Below, piece after piece: positions 49,461 to 61,071 of a stretch of 64,000 bases of DNA. The position numbers and the translations under genes were made by a program. Numbering within the stretch: position 1 is the first letter of the stretch; each line of letters begins with the position of its first letter. Origin of the DNA: Acinetobacter bohemicus ANC 3994 (GTDB taxonomy: Bacteria > Pseudomonadota > Gammaproteobacteria > Pseudomonadales > Moraxellaceae); the NCBI RefSeq assembly GCF_000367925.1, contig NZ_KB849175.1, positions 1 through 64,000 on the forward strand, read 5' to 3'. The notes beneath the pieces are model-generated. The model made no database searches and was not told the origin of the DNA. It saw nothing but the letters and a program-made list of their open reading frames with translations.

Positions 49461-49826
49461 TTATTTAACTTCGCGATCTACTAGCTCAACGTAAGCCATC
49501 GGCGCAGCATCACCTGCACGGAAGCCCGCTTTAAGAACACGTAGATAACCGCCATTACGTTCTTTGTAACGAGGGCCAAGAACGGTAAACAATTTACCAA
49601 CAGTTACTGCTGAACGAGTACGAGCAAACGCCAAACGACGGTTTGCTACAGTATCGTTTTTAGCTAAAGTGATTAAAGGCTCAGCTACACGACGTAACTC
49701 TTTCGCTTTAGGCACAGTTGTTTTAATCAACTCGTGCTCAAACAAAGAGTTAGCCATGTTTTGGAACATCGCTTTACGATGACTGCTTGTACGGCCTAAT
49801 TTCACACCACTATTACGATGACGCAT
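49461..49826 (-). CDS. rplQ: 50S ribosomal protein L17
   Basis: 121 residues, start [20 protein letters not shown] typical of L17, which lies at the tunnel exit region of the large subunit. Last gene of the alpha operon, 18 bases after rpoA and followed by the strong terminator. Confidence 0.97.
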   Translation of the reverse strand: MRHRNSGVKLGRTSSHRKAMFQNMANSLFEHELIKTTVPKAKELRRVAEPLITLAKNDTVANRRLAFARTRSAVTVGKLFTVLGPRYKERNGGYLRVLKAGFRAGDAAPMAYVELVDREVK

Positions 49827-49844
49827 GGTGATAGTCCTACTTAA

Positions 49845-50852
49845 TTAACGGCTACGATAGGCAAAACGATCGTCCATACGTAAACTAGCTGGTGGCCAGT
49901 TTTCTAAACGCATGCCGAGTTGTAAGCCTTTTGAAGCCAGAACATCTTTGATTTCAGTTAACGATTTTTTACCTAAGTTAGGAGTTTTTAACAACTCAAC
50001 TTCAGTACGTTGAACCAAGTCACCGATGTAGTAAATATTTTCTGCTTTCAAACAGTTAGCAGAACGAACAGTAAGCTCTAGATCATCTACTGGACGAAGC
50101 AAGATTGGATCCACTTCTTCGCGAGGCTCTTGAGCAACAGGAGCTTGATCTTTCTGAAGATCAACAAAAATTGCAATTTGTTGTTGCAAGATTGTTGCCG
50201 CTTTACGGATTGCTTCTTCTGGATCAACTGTACCGTTGGTTTCAAGATCAATGATCAATTTATCAAGGTCAGTACGTTGTTCAACACGCGCATTTTCAAC
50301 GGTGTAAGAAACACGTTTGATCGGGCTATAAGAAGCATCTAACTGTAAACGACCCACTGGGCGAGTTTCGCCTTCTGGGAAACGTGAGTCAGAAGTCTCA
50401 TAACCACGGCCTTGAGAAACTTTCAGGCGCATTTTTAATGAGCCTGAAGCACTTAAAGTGCCAATCAAATGCTCAGGGTTTACCACTTCAACATTATGAG
50501 GTAAACGAAGATCAGCAGCAGTTACATCGCCAGGACCTTGTTTTTCTAATGTTAAATATGCTTCGTTTTGATCGAACAGCTTAATCGACAATCCTTTTAG
50601 GTTCAGCAAGAGCTCGACGATGTCCTGCTGCAAGCCTTCTAAGGTACTGTACTCATGCTCGACCCCTTCAATTTCAACTTCAACCACAGCAGCGCCAGGT
50701 AAAGAAGAAAGAAGGATACGACGTAAAGCATTACCCAGAGTATGACCAAAGCCACGCTCTAATGGTTCTAGAATCACTTTTGCCGAGGTCCCGCTAGCCG
50801 CTTCGACCTTAATCGCTTGCGGAGTTAGAAACTCATTTGCAGTACGCGTCAT
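49845..50852 (-). CDS. rpoA: RNA polymerase subunit alpha
   Basis: 335 residues: N-terminal assembly domain ([23 protein letters not shown]), flexible linker near residue 230-245, and C-terminal domain ([22 protein letters not shown]) that binds UP elements and activators. It dimerises to nucleate the polymerase core. Lies between rpsD and rplQ, the standard order. Confidence 0.98.
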   Translation of the reverse strand: MTRTANEFLTPQAIKVEAASGTSAKVILEPLERGFGHTLGNALRRILLSSLPGAAVVEVEIEGVEHEYSTLEGLQQDIVELLLNLKGLSIKLFDQNEAYLTLEKQGPGDVTAADLRLPHNVEVVNPEHLIGTLSASGSLKMRLKVSQGRGYETSDSRFPEGETRPVGRLQLDASYSPIKRVSYTVENARVEQRTDLDKLIIDLETNGTVDPEEAIRKAATILQQQIAIFVDLQKDQAPVAQEPREEVDPILLRPVDDLELTVRSANCLKAENIYYIGDLVQRTEVELLKTPNLGKKSLTEIKDVLASKGLQLGMRLENWPPASLRMDDRFAYRSR

Positions 50853-50869
50853 TATTGCTACCTCAAGGA

Positions 50870-51496
50870 TTATTTAGAATACAATTCTACAATCAAGCTT
50901 TCGTTGATTTCAGCAGGTAAATCAGAACGATCCGGTGCAGCTTTAAACGTACCTTCCAATTTAGAATGGTCAATTTCCATCCAAGAAGGGATGCCACGTT
51001 GAGCAGCCAATTCAATTGCGCCTTTAATACGTAATTGTTGTTTAGCACCTTCGTGAACTGCAATTACATCACCCGCTTTAACTTGGATAGACGCGATGTT
51101 AACACGACGACCATTCAAAGTAATGCTGCGGTGAGATACAAGCTGACGAGCTTCTGCACGTGTAGAACCAAAACCCATGCGATAAACTACGTTATCAAGA
51201 CGGCTTTCAAGCAATTTCAACAAGTTTTCACCTGTTGCGCCTTTAACACGAGCAGCTTCTTTATAGTAATTACTAAATTGACGTTCTAACACACCGTACA
51301 TACGACGTACTTTTTGTTTTTCACGTAATTGTAGTGAGTACTCAGATTGTTTACTACCACGCGCTCCACCATGTTGGCCAGGAGCTTTCGCGTGTTTTTT
51401 TGTCTTAACGTCAAACGGTTTAACGCCTGATTTAAGTTGCAGGTCTGTCCCTTCGCGGCGAGAGAGTTTGCATTTTGGACCAATATAACGAGCCAT
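50870..51496 (-). CDS. rpsD: 30S ribosomal protein S4
   Basis: 208 residues, start [19 protein letters not shown], with the S4 RNA-binding domain ([27 protein letters not shown]). Primary assembly protein, and in many bacteria the autogenous repressor of the alpha operon. No N-terminal zinc Cys cluster. Confidence 0.97.
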   Translation of the reverse strand: MARYIGPKCKLSRREGTDLQLKSGVKPFDVKTKKHAKAPGQHGGARGSKQSEYSLQLREKQKVRRMYGVLERQFSNYYKEAARVKGATGENLLKLLESRLDNVVYRMGFGSTRAEARQLVSHRSITLNGRRVNIASIQVKAGDVIAVHEGAKQQLRIKGAIELAAQRGIPSWMEIDHSKLEGTFKAAPDRSDLPAEINESLIVELYSK

Positions 51497-51508
51497 GAAT
51501 GTTTCTCC

Positions 51509-51895
51509 TTAGACGCGACGTTTTTTAGGTGGACGGCAACCGTTGTGCGGGATTGGCGTCACATCGGTAATGCTGTTAATTTTATAACCCACTGCACCTA
51601 AAGCACGAACCGCAGATTCACGACCAGGACCAGGACCTTTTACAAGGACGTCCAAGTTTTTCAAACCGTAGTCTAAAGCAGCTTTACCAGCAACTTCAGC
51701 AGCTACCTGAGCAGCAAACGGAGTTGATTTACGTGATCCACGGAAGCCTTGTCCACCAGAGGTAGCCCAAGCCAGTGCATTACCTTGACGATCGGTAATA
51801 GTCACAATGGTGTTATTAAAAGAAGCGTGAATGTGTGCGACACCTTCAGAGACGGTACGAGTGACCTTCTTGCGTGCGCGAGTATCTTTAGCCAT
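51509..51895 (-). CDS. rpsK: 30S ribosomal protein S11
   Basis: 128 residues with the family motif [26 protein letters not shown] stretch and the C-terminal [13 protein letters not shown]. Part of the platform of the small subunit. 13 bases to rpsD. Confidence 0.97.
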   Translation of the reverse strand: MAKDTRARKKVTRTVSEGVAHIHASFNNTIVTITDRQGNALAWATSGGQGFRGSRKSTPFAAQVAAEVAGKAALDYGLKNLDVLVKGPGPGRESAVRALGAVGYKINSITDVTPIPHNGCRPPKKRRV

Positions 51896-51914
51896 CTTTT
51901 AGCTTCCAGAAATC

Positions 51915-52271
51915 TTATTTCTTAATAGGTTTGCGCGGACCTTTACGGGTACGTGCGTTAGTTTTGGTGCGTTGTCCACGGACAGGCAAGCTGCGACGAT
52001 GACGAAGACCACGATAGCAGCCTAAATCCATTAAACGTTTAATGTTCATGGAAATTTCGCGACGTAAATCACCTTCGGTCGGAACCTTAGTAATTTCTGC
52101 ACGAATCGCATCAAGTTGAGCATCATCCAATTCACGGATCTTAGTAGTCGTAGCGATACCAACAGCAGCTAAGATGTTCTTAGCAGTATGGCGACCGATA
52201 CCAAAGATATACGTGAGGGAGATAACAGCATGCTTGTTATCCGGAATGTTTACACCGGCAATACGAGCCAT
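51915..52271 (-). CDS. rpsM: 30S ribosomal protein S13
   Basis: 118 residues, start [19 protein letters not shown] and basic tail [17 protein letters not shown]. Contacts the P-site tRNA and the subunit bridge B1. First gene of the alpha operon; its leader holds a candidate promoter and hairpin. Confidence 0.97.
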   Translation of the reverse strand: MARIAGVNIPDNKHAVISLTYIFGIGRHTAKNILAAVGIATTTKIRELDDAQLDAIRAEITKVPTEGDLRREISMNIKRLMDLGCYRGLRHRRSLPVRGQRTKTNARTRKGPRKPIKK

Positions 52272-52305
52272 TCACTTTCTCCAAAAAGGCAGTAGAGATA
52301 ATCAA

Positions 52306-52332
52306 CCGCCCGACAAAAACCTTGAGGGGCGG
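52306..52332 (-). promoter_or_regulatory. Alpha operon leader hairpin
   Basis: CCGCCC and GGGCGG pair across a 15-base loop in the transcript just upstream of rpsM. No T run follows. In E. coli a pseudoknot in this leader binds S4; this is a likely equivalent by position, not by shown homology. Confidence 0.4.
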
Positions 52333-52333
52333 A

Positions 52334-52362
52334 TATTAACCCAATTCACCTACTGAAATCAA
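52334..52362 (-). promoter_or_regulatory. Alpha operon promoter candidate
   Basis: Minus-strand -35 TTGATT, 17-base spacer and -10 TTAATA in the 106-base gap between rpmJ and rpsM. Confidence 0.45.
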
Positions 52363-52377
52363 CAGGTCTTGATTAGA

Positions 52378-52494
52378 TTAACCTTGACGCTGCTTATGAC
52401 GAGGTTCAGCGCTACAAATCACGCGGATAACCCCATTACGACGGATAACTTTACAGCTACCACAAATTTTTTTTACAGAAGCTTGTACTTTCAT
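52378..52494 (-). CDS. rpmJ: 50S ribosomal protein L36
   Basis: A 38-residue protein, [20 protein letters not shown] then ...[12 protein letters not shown]. The zinc ribbon C11-x2-C14...C27...H33 is complete, so it is the zinc-binding C+ form. It lies between secY (19 bases upstream) and rpsM, as in most proteobacteria. Confidence 0.95.
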
Positions 52495-52513
52495 GATGAA
52501 ACCTCAAGTGCGC

Positions 52514-53872
52514 TTATCCCTTAGGATGAGCAGTCGTTTTTCTCATTAACGTTTGATTATCATACTGGTGCGAGGTGAGATGTGCTTGAAGCTGAGCCAT
52601 AAAGTCCATCACGACCACCACAACGATGAGCAAAGAGGTACCACCCAAAGAGAATGGAATACCAAATGAGCTCTGTAATACCATCGGCATTAAACAAATC
52701 ACTGTGATATAAATCGCGCCAATAAAGGTCAAACGATTGAGAATATGATCTAAGTAACGAGCAGTTTGCTCACCTGGACGAATACCAGGCACATAAGCTC
52801 CGCTGCGTTTCAAGTTCTCTGAAACTTCTTTTGGGCTAAACACTAGCGCAGTATAGAAGTAACAGAAAAAGATAATTAACGCACCAAAGAGCACCAAATA
52901 CAACGGCTGTCCAGGCGACAATACGAGTGCCAAATCTTGTAGGCTACGTTTGATAATATTTGCACTAGGATCAGCACTACCCACCCATTGCCCTAAGCTC
53001 GCAGGGAACAAAAGCAATGAACTTGCAAAAATTGCGGGGATAACACCTGCCATATTAATTTTTAATGGCAAATGTGTCTGCTGTGCAGTAAACACACGAC
53101 GACCCTGTTGTTTTTGAGCGTAATTGACTGGTATACGACGTTGTGCTTTTTCAATAAACACAATAGCTGCTAAAACACCTATAGATAACAGACCAAAAAC
53201 AACCAAGCCAATCAGACTTGTTTGACCATTATCTACGGATGAGAAAGATTGCATAATTAAATTTGGCAATCCAGCAACAATACCTGCAAAGATGATCATG
53301 GATATACCATTCCCTACTCCGCGTTCAGTAATTTGCTCACCTAACCACATCAAGAACATGGTACCCGCAACCAGTGAAGTAACCGCAGGGATATAAAAAG
53401 CCAAACCTTCTGTCAAGGTAATACCCTGACTAATCAGCCCAGCACACATCCCTACAGACTGCACAAGTGCAAGAAACAGTGTTCCCTGTCGCGTATATTG
53501 ATTAATCTTACGCTTACCTTGCTCGCCTTCTTTCTTTAAAGCTTCCAGCGAAGGAACAACCGTAGACATTAACTGCACAATAATTGAAGCAGAAATGTAT
53601 GGCATGATCCCTAAAGCAAGAATTGACATCCGCTCTAATGCGCCACCCGAAAACATGTTAAACAAACCAAGGATCGTGCCTTGGTTTGCATTAAAAAGAT
53701 TTTCAAGTGCAGCACTATTAATGCCTGGTACTGGAATATGTGCTCCTAGTCGAAAGACCATCAATGCACCGATAAGAAACATCATTCGGCGAATAATTTC
53801 ACGATATTTCACATGAAACGGTTGACCTTTCATCATGTTCACATGACCTGAAGAACTAGGAGACATAGACAC
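52514..53872 (-). CDS. secY: Preprotein translocase subunit SecY
   Basis: 452 residues with ten membrane helices; the plug and pore helices and the conserved cytoplasmic loops ([33 protein letters not shown]) are present. Core channel of the Sec translocon. The start is GTG at 53872 with GGAG nine bases upstream; ATG at 53866 is the alternative. Last large gene of the spc operon. Confidence 0.97.
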   Translation of the reverse strand: MSMSPSSSGHVNMMKGQPFHVKYREIIRRMMFLIGALMVFRLGAHIPVPGINSAALENLFNANQGTILGLFNMFSGGALERMSILALGIMPYISASIIVQLMSTVVPSLEALKKEGEQGKRKINQYTRQGTLFLALVQSVGMCAGLISQGITLTEGLAFYIPAVTSLVAGTMFLMWLGEQITERGVGNGISMIIFAGIVAGLPNLIMQSFSSVDNGQTSLIGLVVFGLLSIGVLAAIVFIEKAQRRIPVNYAQKQQGRRVFTAQQTHLPLKINMAGVIPAIFASSLLLFPASLGQWVGSADPSANIIKRSLQDLALVLSPGQPLYLVLFGALIIFFCYFYTALVFSPKEVSENLKRSGAYVPGIRPGEQTARYLDHILNRLTFIGAIYITVICLMPMVLQSSFGIPFSLGGTSLLIVVVVVMDFMAQLQAHLTSHQYDNQTLMRKTTAHPKG

Positions 53873-53878
53873 TAGCGA

Positions 53879-54319
53879 TTACTCCTCGACTTTGCCGCCA
53901 GCAGCTTCAACAGCAGCTTTAGCGCCTTTAGTCAATGCAACACCTTGAATAGTGAATGCACGAGTAATATCACCAGAAAGTACGATACGAGCACGAGTCA
54001 TATCTCTACGTACAACATTCGCTGCTTTTAAAGTTTCAAGTGAAATAATATCACCTTCAACTTTAGCAAGCTCAGATAAACGTACTTCAGCAGTTTTTAG
54101 AGCGAGTTGGCTAGTAAAACCGAATTTAGGCAAACGACGATATAACGCAGTTTGACCACCTTCAAATCCTGGACGTGTACCACCGCTCTTACGTGAGTTC
54201 TGACCTTTGACACCACGGCCACCAGTCTTACCAACGCCAGAACCGATACCACGGCCTAGACGAAGGTTGTCACGTTTAGCACCTTCTGCAGGTGCAATAG
54301 TATTTAAACGCAGAGTCAT
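53879..54319 (-). CDS. rplO: 50S ribosomal protein L15
   Basis: 146 residues, start [28 protein letters not shown], with the Gly/Lys-rich [15 protein letters not shown] region. Late assembly protein of the large subunit. Confidence 0.97.
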   Translation of the reverse strand: MTLRLNTIAPAEGAKRDNLRLGRGIGSGVGKTGGRGVKGQNSRKSGGTRPGFEGGQTALYRRLPKFGFTSQLALKTAEVRLSELAKVEGDIISLETLKAANVVRRDMTRARIVLSGDITRAFTIQGVALTKGAKAAVEAAGGKVEE

Positions 54320-54322
54320 GGC

Positions 54323-54499
54323 TTATTCCTCTACACTAACCATATAGTAGACTTGGTTGATCATACCGCGGTTAGAAGGTGTATCCACTACTTCTACTGT
54401 ATGACCAATACGACGCAGACCTAAACCTTGTAGGCAAAGTTTGTGATTTTTCAAACGATGCGATGAAGATTTAGTCTGGGTAACTTTAATCGTTTTCAT
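54323..54499 (-). CDS. rpmD: 50S ribosomal protein L30
   Basis: A 58-residue protein, start [20 protein letters not shown], with [22 protein letters not shown] typical of bacterial L30. Short enough to be missed by length cut-offs. It fits exactly between rpsE (six bases upstream) and rplO (three bases downstream). Confidence 0.95.
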   Translation of the reverse strand: MKTIKVTQTKSSSHRLKNHKLCLQGLGLRRIGHTVEVVDTPSNRGMINQVYYMVSVEE

Positions 54500-54505
54500 G
54501 ATTGA

Positions 54506-55003
54506 TTACCCTTGAATTTGTGCTACTGAAAGACCACGTTTCGCAGCGACTTTCTCAGGAGAAGTCATGTCACGCAAACCTTTGAAAGTTGCGTTAACTA
54601 CGTTAGCAGCATTAGTAGAACCGTAACATTTAGCAAGTACGTTATGTACACCAGCAGCTTCAAGAACAGCACGCATAGCGCCACCAGCAATTACGCCAGT
54701 ACCTTCAGAAGCAGGTTGCATATACACACGGCTTGCACCATGACGAGCATTCACAGGGTGTTGTAGAGTTGTACCTGCAAGGTCAACTGTGATCATGTTG
54801 CGACGAGCAGCTTCAAGTGCTTTAGAAATAGCAGCTGGAACTTCACGTGCTTTACCACGACCAAAACCTACACGACCATTACCATCACCTACCACAGTCA
54901 ATGCTGTGAAAGAGAAGATACGACCACCCTTAACAACTTTGGCTACACGATCAACGGCAACCAGCTTTTCAACAAGACCTTCGTTTTGTTCAACTTTAGC
55001 CAT
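54506..55003 (-). CDS. rpsE: 30S ribosomal protein S5
   Basis: 165 residues, with the S5 N-terminal RNA-binding domain ([27 protein letters not shown]). Involved in decoding fidelity; ram and spectinomycin sites lie in this protein. Confidence 0.97.
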   Translation of the reverse strand: MAKVEQNEGLVEKLVAVDRVAKVVKGGRIFSFTALTVVGDGNGRVGFGRGKAREVPAAISKALEAARRNMITVDLAGTTLQHPVNARHGASRVYMQPASEGTGVIAGGAMRAVLEAAGVHNVLAKCYGSTNAANVVNATFKGLRDMTSPEKVAAKRGLSVAQIQG

Positions 55004-55005
55004 GA

Positions 55006-55356
55006 TTAGAACTCCAAGCCGTTTTCACGAGCAGCATCAGCCAAGGCTTTGATACGACCATGATATTTAAAACCAGAACGGTCAAATGCAACTTTAGTTA
55101 CACCAGCAGCTTTAGCACGTTCTGCGATTAAAGCACCTACTTTAGTAGCGGCTTCAACGTTACCAGTTGTACCAGCACGTAAAGTAGCATCTAAAGTTGA
55201 AGCTTGCGCTAAAACTTTGCCACCATCGGCTGAAATAACTTGCGCATAGATGTGACGCGGAGTGCGGTTTACACACAAGCGAGTCGCACCCAATGCACGG
55301 ATGTGCAAGCGTGTGCTTTTCGCACGACGCAAACGGGATTGTTTCTTTTCGTTCAT
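55006..55356 (-). CDS. rplR: 50S ribosomal protein L18
   Basis: 116 residues, start [20 protein letters not shown], binding 5S rRNA with L5 and L25. C-terminal [22 protein letters not shown] is typical. Two bases separate it from rpsE. Confidence 0.97.
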   Translation of the reverse strand: MNEKKQSRLRRAKSTRLHIRALGATRLCVNRTPRHIYAQVISADGGKVLAQASTLDATLRAGTTGNVEAATKVGALIAERAKAAGVTKVAFDRSGFKYHGRIKALADAARENGLEF

Positions 55357-55370
55357 AAGAACCTCGCGCC

Positions 55371-55904
55371 TTATTTCTTCTTAGCTTCTTTACGAAGAAC
55401 AACTTCATCCGAATAACGAACACCTTTACCTTTATAAGGCTCAGGTTCACGATATGAACGGATATCTGCAGCTACTTGACCCAACATATGTTTGCTTGCT
55501 GATTTCAAAATGATTTCAGTAGCAGTTGGAGTTTCAGCAGTTACACCTTCAGGAAGTTTATAATCGATAGGGTGTGAATAACCAAGGTTAAGGTGAACAA
55601 CATCACCTTTAACCGCAGCTTTATAACCAACACCGATTAGTTGTAACTTACGTTCGAAGCCTTCACTAACACCTTTTACAAGGTTGTTAAGAACAGCGCG
55701 AGCAGTACCAGCTTGCATCCAAGCGTCTTTCGACTCTTTAACTGGAGCAACTTGAAGATTACCTTCTTCCTGTTTAAGCTCGACCAGCGCATGCAGGTTG
55801 AAAGACAAAGTACCTTTTGTGCCTTTCACTTCGACCTGCCGGCCGTTCTGAGTAACTGTTACACCGTTAGGTACAGTTACTGGGGCTTTAGCCACACGAG
55901 ACAT
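55371..55904 (-). CDS. rplF: 50S ribosomal protein L6
   Basis: 177 residues, [17 protein letters not shown] start and the C-terminal signature [17 protein letters not shown]. Two alpha/beta repeats near the factor-binding site. Confidence 0.97.
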   Translation of the reverse strand: MSRVAKAPVTVPNGVTVTQNGRQVEVKGTKGTLSFNLHALVELKQEEGNLQVAPVKESKDAWMQAGTARAVLNNLVKGVSEGFERKLQLIGVGYKAAVKGDVVHLNLGYSHPIDYKLPEGVTAETPTATEIILKSASKHMLGQVAADIRSYREPEPYKGKGVRYSDEVVLRKEAKKK

Positions 55905-55917
55905 GAGGAATCACCTA

Positions 55918-56313
55918 TTAAGAAACAAAAGCAATAACTTCACCACCGATGCCCGCAGCACGTGCAGCGCGATCAGTCATGATGCCTTTGCTTGTAGAAA
56001 CAATTGCAATACCTAAACCTTGCTTAACGCTCGGAAGTGCATCTTTACCGCGATACTGACGTAGACCTGGACGGCTTACGCGTTTCACAGTTTCGATAAC
56101 TGGTTTGCCTTCAAAATATTTTAACGTAATCGTTAAAGTTGGTTTGCCTTCAGCATCCGCAACTTCTACGTTAGAAATGTAACCTTCAGATTGAAGAACG
56201 TTAGCAATAGCAACCTTCAACTTAGAGTTAGGCATAGAAACAGTTTGTTTCTTCGCCATTTGTGCGTTACGAACACGGGTTAACATGTCGGCAACGGTAT
56301 CTTGCATACTCAT
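55918..56313 (-). CDS. rpsH: 30S ribosomal protein S8
   Basis: 131 residues, with [16 protein letters not shown] at the start and [21 protein letters not shown] near the end. Central-domain assembly protein; S8 is the autogenous repressor of the spc operon in E. coli. Confidence 0.97.
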   Translation of the reverse strand: MSMQDTVADMLTRVRNAQMAKKQTVSMPNSKLKVAIANVLQSEGYISNVEVADAEGKPTLTITLKYFEGKPVIETVKRVSRPGLRQYRGKDALPSVKQGLGIAIVSTSKGIMTDRAARAAGIGGEVIAFVS

Positions 56314-56326
56314 TTATAGTCGCTCC

Positions 56327-56632
56327 TTACCAGCTTGCCTTAACAACGCCCGGTACATCACCTTGCATTACTGTTTCACGTAATTTGTTACGGCTTAAGC
56401 CAAACTTACGGAAGTAACCATGAGGACGACCAGTTAAACCGCAACGGTTACGAAGACGTACTGGAGACGCATTACGTGGTAATGCTTGAAATTTCATCAT
56501 CGCTTCGAAACGTTCTTCGTCGCTTGCATTTACATTTGCAATGATTGCTTTTAATTCAGCACGCTTTGCAGCAAATTTAGCAACAGTAGCTTCGCGTTTC
56601 AATTCGCGATTAATCATACCTTTCTTAGCCAT
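56327..56632 (-). CDS. rpsN: 30S ribosomal protein S14
   Basis: 101 residues, the long zinc-free (C-) form: the region around [22 protein letters not shown] has no paired zinc cysteines. AGG-type site upstream. No second, zinc-binding S14 gene in the window. Confidence 0.97.
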   Translation of the reverse strand: MAKKGMINRELKREATVAKFAAKRAELKAIIANVNASDEERFEAMMKFQALPRNASPVRLRNRCGLTGRPHGYFRKFGLSRNKLRETVMQGDVPGVVKASW

Positions 56633-56641
56633 ATCGACCTC

Positions 56642-57178
56642 TTATTTGAACGGGAAGCCGAATGCACGCATAAGCGCACGGCCTTCGTCATCGGTGCGAG
56701 CAGTCGTAGTAACGGTAATATCCATACCACGAATACGATCAATCTTATCGAAATCGATTTCAGGGAACATGATTTGTTCCTTGAGACCCATCGAATAGTT
56801 ACCACGACCATCAAATGATTTCGCAGAAAAACCGCGGAAGTCACGAATACGAGGGATCGCAATAGAGATCAAACGGTCTAAGAATTCGTACATACGTTCG
56901 CCGCGTAAAGTAACTTTACAACCAATTGGCCAACCATCACGGATTTTAAAACCCGCGATTGATTTACGTGCTAATGTAAGAACGGGTTTTTGACCAGCAA
57001 TCGCTTGCATGTCTGATAATGCGCCATCTAACAATTTCTTGTCAGCTGAAGCTGCACCAACACCCATATTAATAGTGATTTTAGTAATGCGAGGAATTTC
57101 CATCACATTCTTAACGCCCAATTGTTCTAATAATTGAGCTTTAAGTTCTTCGTTGTAACGTGTTTTAAGTCTGGCCAT
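56642..57178 (-). CDS. rplE: 50S ribosomal protein L5
   Basis: 178 residues; motif [18 protein letters not shown] and [17 protein letters not shown] are typical. Binds 5S rRNA and contacts the P-site tRNA. Confidence 0.97.
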   Translation of the reverse strand: MARLKTRYNEELKAQLLEQLGVKNVMEIPRITKITINMGVGAASADKKLLDGALSDMQAIAGQKPVLTLARKSIAGFKIRDGWPIGCKVTLRGERMYEFLDRLISIAIPRIRDFRGFSAKSFDGRGNYSMGLKEQIMFPEIDFDKIDRIRGMDITVTTTARTDDEGRALMRAFGFPFK

Positions 57179-57194
57179 GGCCTATATCAACCTA

Positions 57195-57512
57195 TTACTT
57201 CGCTACCGCCACTGATTCACCAGTTGATTTGAATACGCGAGTTTTCACGCCTTCAGTCACTTGGTAACCAACACGGTCAGCCTTTTGGGTTGTAGCATTA
57301 AAAATTGCCACGTTTGAGATATGAAGCGTAGCTTCCTGAGTTACGATGCTGCCTTCAGCGCCAGTAGCTCGGTTCGGCTTTTGATGCTTCTTCACCAAGT
57401 TAAGGCCTTCAACCTTAACGCGGTCATTTGAAACAGACAAAACAGTTCCCTGTTTGCCTTTTTCTTTACCTGCGATCACAATAATTTGATCGCCTTTCTT
57501 AATCTTAGCCAT
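57195..57512 (-). CDS. rplX: 50S ribosomal protein L24
   Basis: 105 residues with the KOW motif [19 protein letters not shown] near the start. Early assembly protein at the tunnel exit. Confidence 0.97.
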   Translation of the reverse strand: MAKIKKGDQIIVIAGKEKGKQGTVLSVSNDRVKVEGLNLVKKHQKPNRATGAEGSIVTQEATLHISNVAIFNATTQKADRVGYQVTEGVKTRVFKSTGESVAVAK

Positions 57513-57521
57513 GAGTGCCTC

Positions 57522-57890
57522 TTATAGAACTTCAGGAGCCAATGAAATAATTTTCATGAACTGTTCAGTACGAAGTTCACGAGTCACTGGTCCGAAAATA
57601 CGAGTTGCAATCGGCGCTTTGTTGTTGTTCAAAATTACAGCAGCATTGTCATCAAAACGAATGATAGAACCATCCGGACGACGCACACCAAATTTTGTAC
57701 GTACAACTACAGCATTCATCACGTCGCCTTTTTTAACACGGCCACGAGGAATAGCTTCTTTTACAGTAACTTTAATAATGTCGCCAACAGAAGCATAACG
57801 ACGATGTGAACCACCAAGTACTTTAATACATTGTACGCGGCGAGCACCACTGTTGTCTGCTACGTCGAGCATACTTTCGGTTTGAATCAT
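57522..57890 (-). CDS. rplN: 50S ribosomal protein L14
   Basis: 122 residues, start [20 protein letters not shown]. First gene of the spc part of the cluster; a 95-base gap separates it from rpsQ and contains a promoter candidate. Confidence 0.98.
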   Translation of the reverse strand: MIQTESMLDVADNSGARRVQCIKVLGGSHRRYASVGDIIKVTVKEAIPRGRVKKGDVMNAVVVRTKFGVRRPDGSIIRFDDNAAVILNNNKAPIATRIFGPVTRELRTEQFMKIISLAPEVL

Positions 57891-57943
57891 TGCCCTACTC
57901 CAAAACCGAGTCGCATCACCGGTTACAATTTCGAAAGGCTCAA

Positions 57944-57972
57944 AGAGTACTCGAAATTAACCAATGATGCAA
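57944..57972 (-). promoter_or_regulatory. spc operon promoter candidate
   Basis: Minus-strand -35 TTGCAT, 17-base spacer, -10 TACTCT, in the only sizeable gap of the S10-spc part of the cluster, directly upstream of rplN, where E. coli has its spc promoter. Confidence 0.45.
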
Positions 57973-57985
57973 CAAGAACGTCTAA

Positions 57986-58243
57986 TTACTCAGCAGCAGC
58001 TTCAATAACTTCCACTAAAGCCCAAGCTTTAGTTTTAGAAATTGGGCGGCTTTCTTTAATGGTCACTACGTCGCCAGTTTTAGCAACATTGTTCTCATCA
58101 TGAGCGTGTAATTTAGTTGAACGGCGGATTGATTTGCCATACAACGGGTGTTGAACTCGGCGTTCAATAAGCACAACAATAGACTTGTCCATTTTGTCGC
58201 TTACGACTTTGCCGGTTAACGTGCGAACTGTTTGTTCACTCAT
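57986..58243 (-). CDS. rpsQ: 30S ribosomal protein S17
   Basis: 85 residues with the OB-fold motif [20 protein letters not shown]. Start overlaps the rpmC stop by four bases (ATGA-type coupling). Last gene of the S10 unit. Confidence 0.97.
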   Translation of the reverse strand: MSEQTVRTLTGKVVSDKMDKSIVVLIERRVQHPLYGKSIRRSTKLHAHDENNVAKTGDVVTIKESRPISKTKAWALVEVIEAAAE

Positions 58244-58437
58244 TGTCCGTTCCCCTGTTTTTCGGTAAGGAGTGTCTTAATACGAGCAATCGTCTTACGA
58301 GTAAGCGCAACTTCATGCGATTTACCCAACTGACCAGTTGCTTTAGCCATACGAAGACGGAATTGGTTAAGCTGTTGCTCATCAAGCAAAGCTGTCAACT
58401 CTTCTACCGATTTTTCACGTAGATCTTTAGTTTTCAT
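58240..58437 (-). CDS. rpmC: 50S ribosomal protein L29
   Basis: 65 residues, [20 protein letters not shown] start and a long two-helix fold. Lies at the tunnel exit, next to the signal recognition particle and trigger factor docking site. Overlaps rplP by one base. Confidence 0.97.
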   Translation of the reverse strand: MKTKDLREKSVEELTALLDEQQLNQFRLRMAKATGQLGKSHEVALTRKTIARIKTLLTEKQGNGQ

Positions 58438-58850
58438 TACATTACCGTCCGAGTCACGATAGTGGTTTTAAACGGAAGCTTCGCAGCAGCAAGCGTAAAT
58501 GCTTCACGCGCTAATTCTTCGCTTACACCATCCATTTCGTACAAGATCTTACCTGGTTTGATTTGACAAACCCAGTATTCCACAGAACCTTTACCTTTAC
58601 CCATACGAACTTCTAATGGTTTTTCAGTAATTGGTTTGTCTGGGAAAACACGGATAAAGATCTTACCACCACGTTTTACACGACGGCTAATTGTACGACG
58701 CGCAGCTTCAATTTGACGAGCAGTCATTTGACCACGCTCGATAGATTTAAGTGCAATAGTACCAAAAGATACAGTGCTACCGCGATGCGCTAGACCAGTG
58801 TTACGGCCTTTCTGCACTTTACGGAATTTAGTACGTTTAGGTTGCAACAT
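58437..58850 (-). CDS. rplP: 50S ribosomal protein L16
   Basis: 137 residues, start [19 protein letters not shown]. Contacts the A-site tRNA elbow; substrate of the RoxA-type hydroxylase in some bacteria (R81 region [11 protein letters not shown] visible). Confidence 0.97.
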   Translation of the reverse strand: MLQPKRTKFRKVQKGRNTGLAHRGSTVSFGTIALKSIERGQMTARQIEAARRTISRRVKRGGKIFIRVFPDKPITEKPLEVRMGKGKGSVEYWVCQIKPGKILYEMDGVSEELAREAFTLAAAKLPFKTTIVTRTVM

Positions 58851-58853
58851 GGA

Positions 58854-59606
58854 TTATTCTCCTTTTTCAGCAGAACGATCATTGCGACGACCACGACGCT
58901 CTTGACCTTCACCACGACCGCGACCACGTTTAGCTGGACGTTCTTCAGCAGGAGCAGGGTTCATGACTTGTTTCATGCCACCTAAGATCTCGCCACGGAA
59001 AACCCAAACTTTAACGCCAATCGTACCGTAAGTCGTTTCAGCACGCATAGTAGAGTAGTCGATATCTGCACGAAGCGTATGCAAAGGTACACGACCTTCA
59101 CGATACCACTCAGTACGAGCAATCTCTGCACCACCAAGACGACCAGAAACTTCAACTTTGATACCTTTAGCACCAGCACGCATTGAGTTCTGTACCGCAC
59201 GCTTCATAGCACGACGGAACATTACACGTTTCTCTAATTGAGAAGCGATAGCTTCAGCAACTAGACGAGCGTCTAAATCTGGGCGATCGATTTCGTTGAT
59301 ACTTACTTGCGCAGGAACACCCATAATAGATGTTAATTCGCGTTGTAATTTCTCAATATCTTCGCCTTTTTTACCGATAACGATACCTGGACGAGCAGTG
59401 CTAATGGTAATTTTAGCAGCGCCTGTAGGACGTTCGATAAGAATTTTGCTGATCATCGCGTTTTTAAGTTTTTTAGTTAAAAACTCACGAACTTGAAGAT
59501 CTTTAAGCAAATATTCAGCGTATTGTTTCGGACTCGCATACCAGTTAGCGTTATGACGTTTCACAACACCTAGGCGGATACCGATTGGATGAACCTTCTG
59601 ACCCAT
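58854..59606 (-). CDS. rpsC: 30S ribosomal protein S3
   Basis: 250 residues with the KH domain ([13 protein letters not shown]) and C-terminal S3 domain. It has an extra tail of about 35 residues rich in Arg, Gly and Glu ([19 protein letters not shown]...), longer than E. coli S3 (233) and typical of Acinetobacter. Involved in mRNA entry and helicase activity. Confidence 0.97.
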   Translation of the reverse strand: MGQKVHPIGIRLGVVKRHNANWYASPKQYAEYLLKDLQVREFLTKKLKNAMISKILIERPTGAAKITISTARPGIVIGKKGEDIEKLQRELTSIMGVPAQVSINEIDRPDLDARLVAEAIASQLEKRVMFRRAMKRAVQNSMRAGAKGIKVEVSGRLGGAEIARTEWYREGRVPLHTLRADIDYSTMRAETTYGTIGVKVWVFRGEILGGMKQVMNPAPAEERPAKRGRGRGEGQERRGRRNDRSAEKGE

Positions 59607-59607
59607 A

Positions 59608-59937
59608 TCAAACCCCTACCTTAACGGTGATGTGACAAGTACGCTTAGTAATACGATCTGCACGACCTTTGGCACGTGGCATAATACGTTTAAGGCTAGT
59701 GCCTTCATCAACGTAAATCGTAGAAACTTTAAGGTCGTCTACATCTAAACTGTTATTATGTTCAGCATTTGCAATTGCAGATTCCAAAGCTTTTTTCACT
59801 AACACAGCAGCTTTTTTGTTGCTGAAGGTTAAAATGTTCAAAGCGTGGGCAATAGATTTGCCACGAATCAGGTCTGCAACCAAACGAGCTTTTTGTGCCG
59901 AGATAGCGGCACCGCGTAATTTAGCAGTAACTTCCAT
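59608..59937 (-). CDS. rplV: 50S ribosomal protein L22
   Basis: 109 residues, start [20 protein letters not shown]; its beta-hairpin lines the exit tunnel, the site of macrolide-resistance changes. The ATG at 59937 has AAGG seven bases upstream, which favours it over the ATG at 59940. Confidence 0.97.
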   Translation of the reverse strand: MEVTAKLRGAAISAQKARLVADLIRGKSIAHALNILTFSNKKAAVLVKKALESAIANAEHNNSLDVDDLKVSTIYVDEGTSLKRIMPRAKGRADRITKRTCHITVKVGV

Positions 59938-59946
59938 CATAGCACC

Positions 59947-60222
59947 TTAACGTTTAGATTTCTTGTCAACACCGTGACCACGATAGGTACGAGTTGGCGC
60001 GAATTCACCGAGTTTATGACCAACCATGTGTTCAGATACAATTACCGGAACATGGTTACGACCATTATGAACAGAAATTGTTAAACCAACAAAATCTGGG
60101 AGAATCATCGAACGACGCGACCAAGTTTTGATCGGCTTACGGTTATTAGCCGCGATAGCCGCTTCAACCTTAGCGAACAAGTGCGCATCGACGAATGGAC
60201 CTTTTTTCAGAGAACGAGGCAT
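59947..60222 (-). CDS. rpsS: 30S ribosomal protein S19
   Basis: 91 residues, start [20 protein letters not shown] and the [16 protein letters not shown] signature. Forms a complex with S13 in the head. Confidence 0.97.
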   Translation of the reverse strand: MPRSLKKGPFVDAHLFAKVEAAIAANNRKPIKTWSRRSMILPDFVGLTISVHNGRNHVPVIVSEHMVGHKLGEFAPTRTYRGHGVDKKSKR

Positions 60223-60235
60223 TAGTCAGATTCCT

Positions 60236-61060
60236 TTACTTGACGCGACGGTCGCGAATAATCATCTTAGTCGTACGCTTATTGGTACGTGTTTTGTACC
60301 CTTTAGCTTTTTGACCCCATGGGCTTACAGGTTGAATACCTTTATTACGCCCTTCACCACCACCATGTGGATGGTCAACTGGGTTCATCGCCATACCACG
60401 AACGGTAGGACGAATACCACGCCAGCGCGAAGCACCAGCTTTACCCAATGAACGAAGGTTGCTTTCTGAGTTAGATACTTCACCTAACACAGCACGGCAT
60501 TCAACGTGGATTTTACGCATCTCGCCTGAACGTAGACGAACGATAGCGTAAGAACCATCACGACCCAACAATTGAACCGAAGTACCAGCTGAACGAGCTA
60601 ATTGCGCGCCTTTACCGATTTTAAGTTCGATGTTGTGAAGTGTAGAACCGATTGGCATGTTGCGAAGTGGCAAGCAGTTACCTGGACGAATTGGAGCATC
60701 GTTACCAGATTGTACTTTATCACCAGCACGTAAGCCTTTAGGCGCAATAATATAACGACGTTCACCATCAGCATACAAAACTAAAGCAATGTGTGCAGTA
60801 CGGTTAGGATCGTATTCAATACGCTCTACAGTAGCTGGAATGCCATCTTTATTACGCTTGAAGTCAACAAGACGGTAGTTTTGTTTATGACCACCACCAA
60901 CGTGACGAGTTGTAATGTGACCGTTATTATTACGACCACCAGTACGTTTTTTAGCTTCAACCAACGGTGAGTACGGTGCGCCTTTATGAAGATGGTCGTG
61001 AACGACTTTCTCTACAAAGCGACGTCCTGGAGACGTTGGCTTACATTTTTGAATAGGCAT
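60236..61060 (-). CDS. rplB: 50S ribosomal protein L2
   Basis: 274 residues; [19 protein letters not shown] start and the conserved [18 protein letters not shown] with the peptidyl-transferase-associated His. Core assembly protein. Confidence 0.98.
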   Translation of the reverse strand: MPIQKCKPTSPGRRFVEKVVHDHLHKGAPYSPLVEAKKRTGGRNNNGHITTRHVGGGHKQNYRLVDFKRNKDGIPATVERIEYDPNRTAHIALVLYADGERRYIIAPKGLRAGDKVQSGNDAPIRPGNCLPLRNMPIGSTLHNIELKIGKGAQLARSAGTSVQLLGRDGSYAIVRLRSGEMRKIHVECRAVLGEVSNSESNLRSLGKAGASRWRGIRPTVRGMAMNPVDHPHGGGEGRNKGIQPVSPWGQKAKGYKTRTNKRTTKMIIRDRRVK

Positions 61061-61071
61061 AAATTTCGTCC

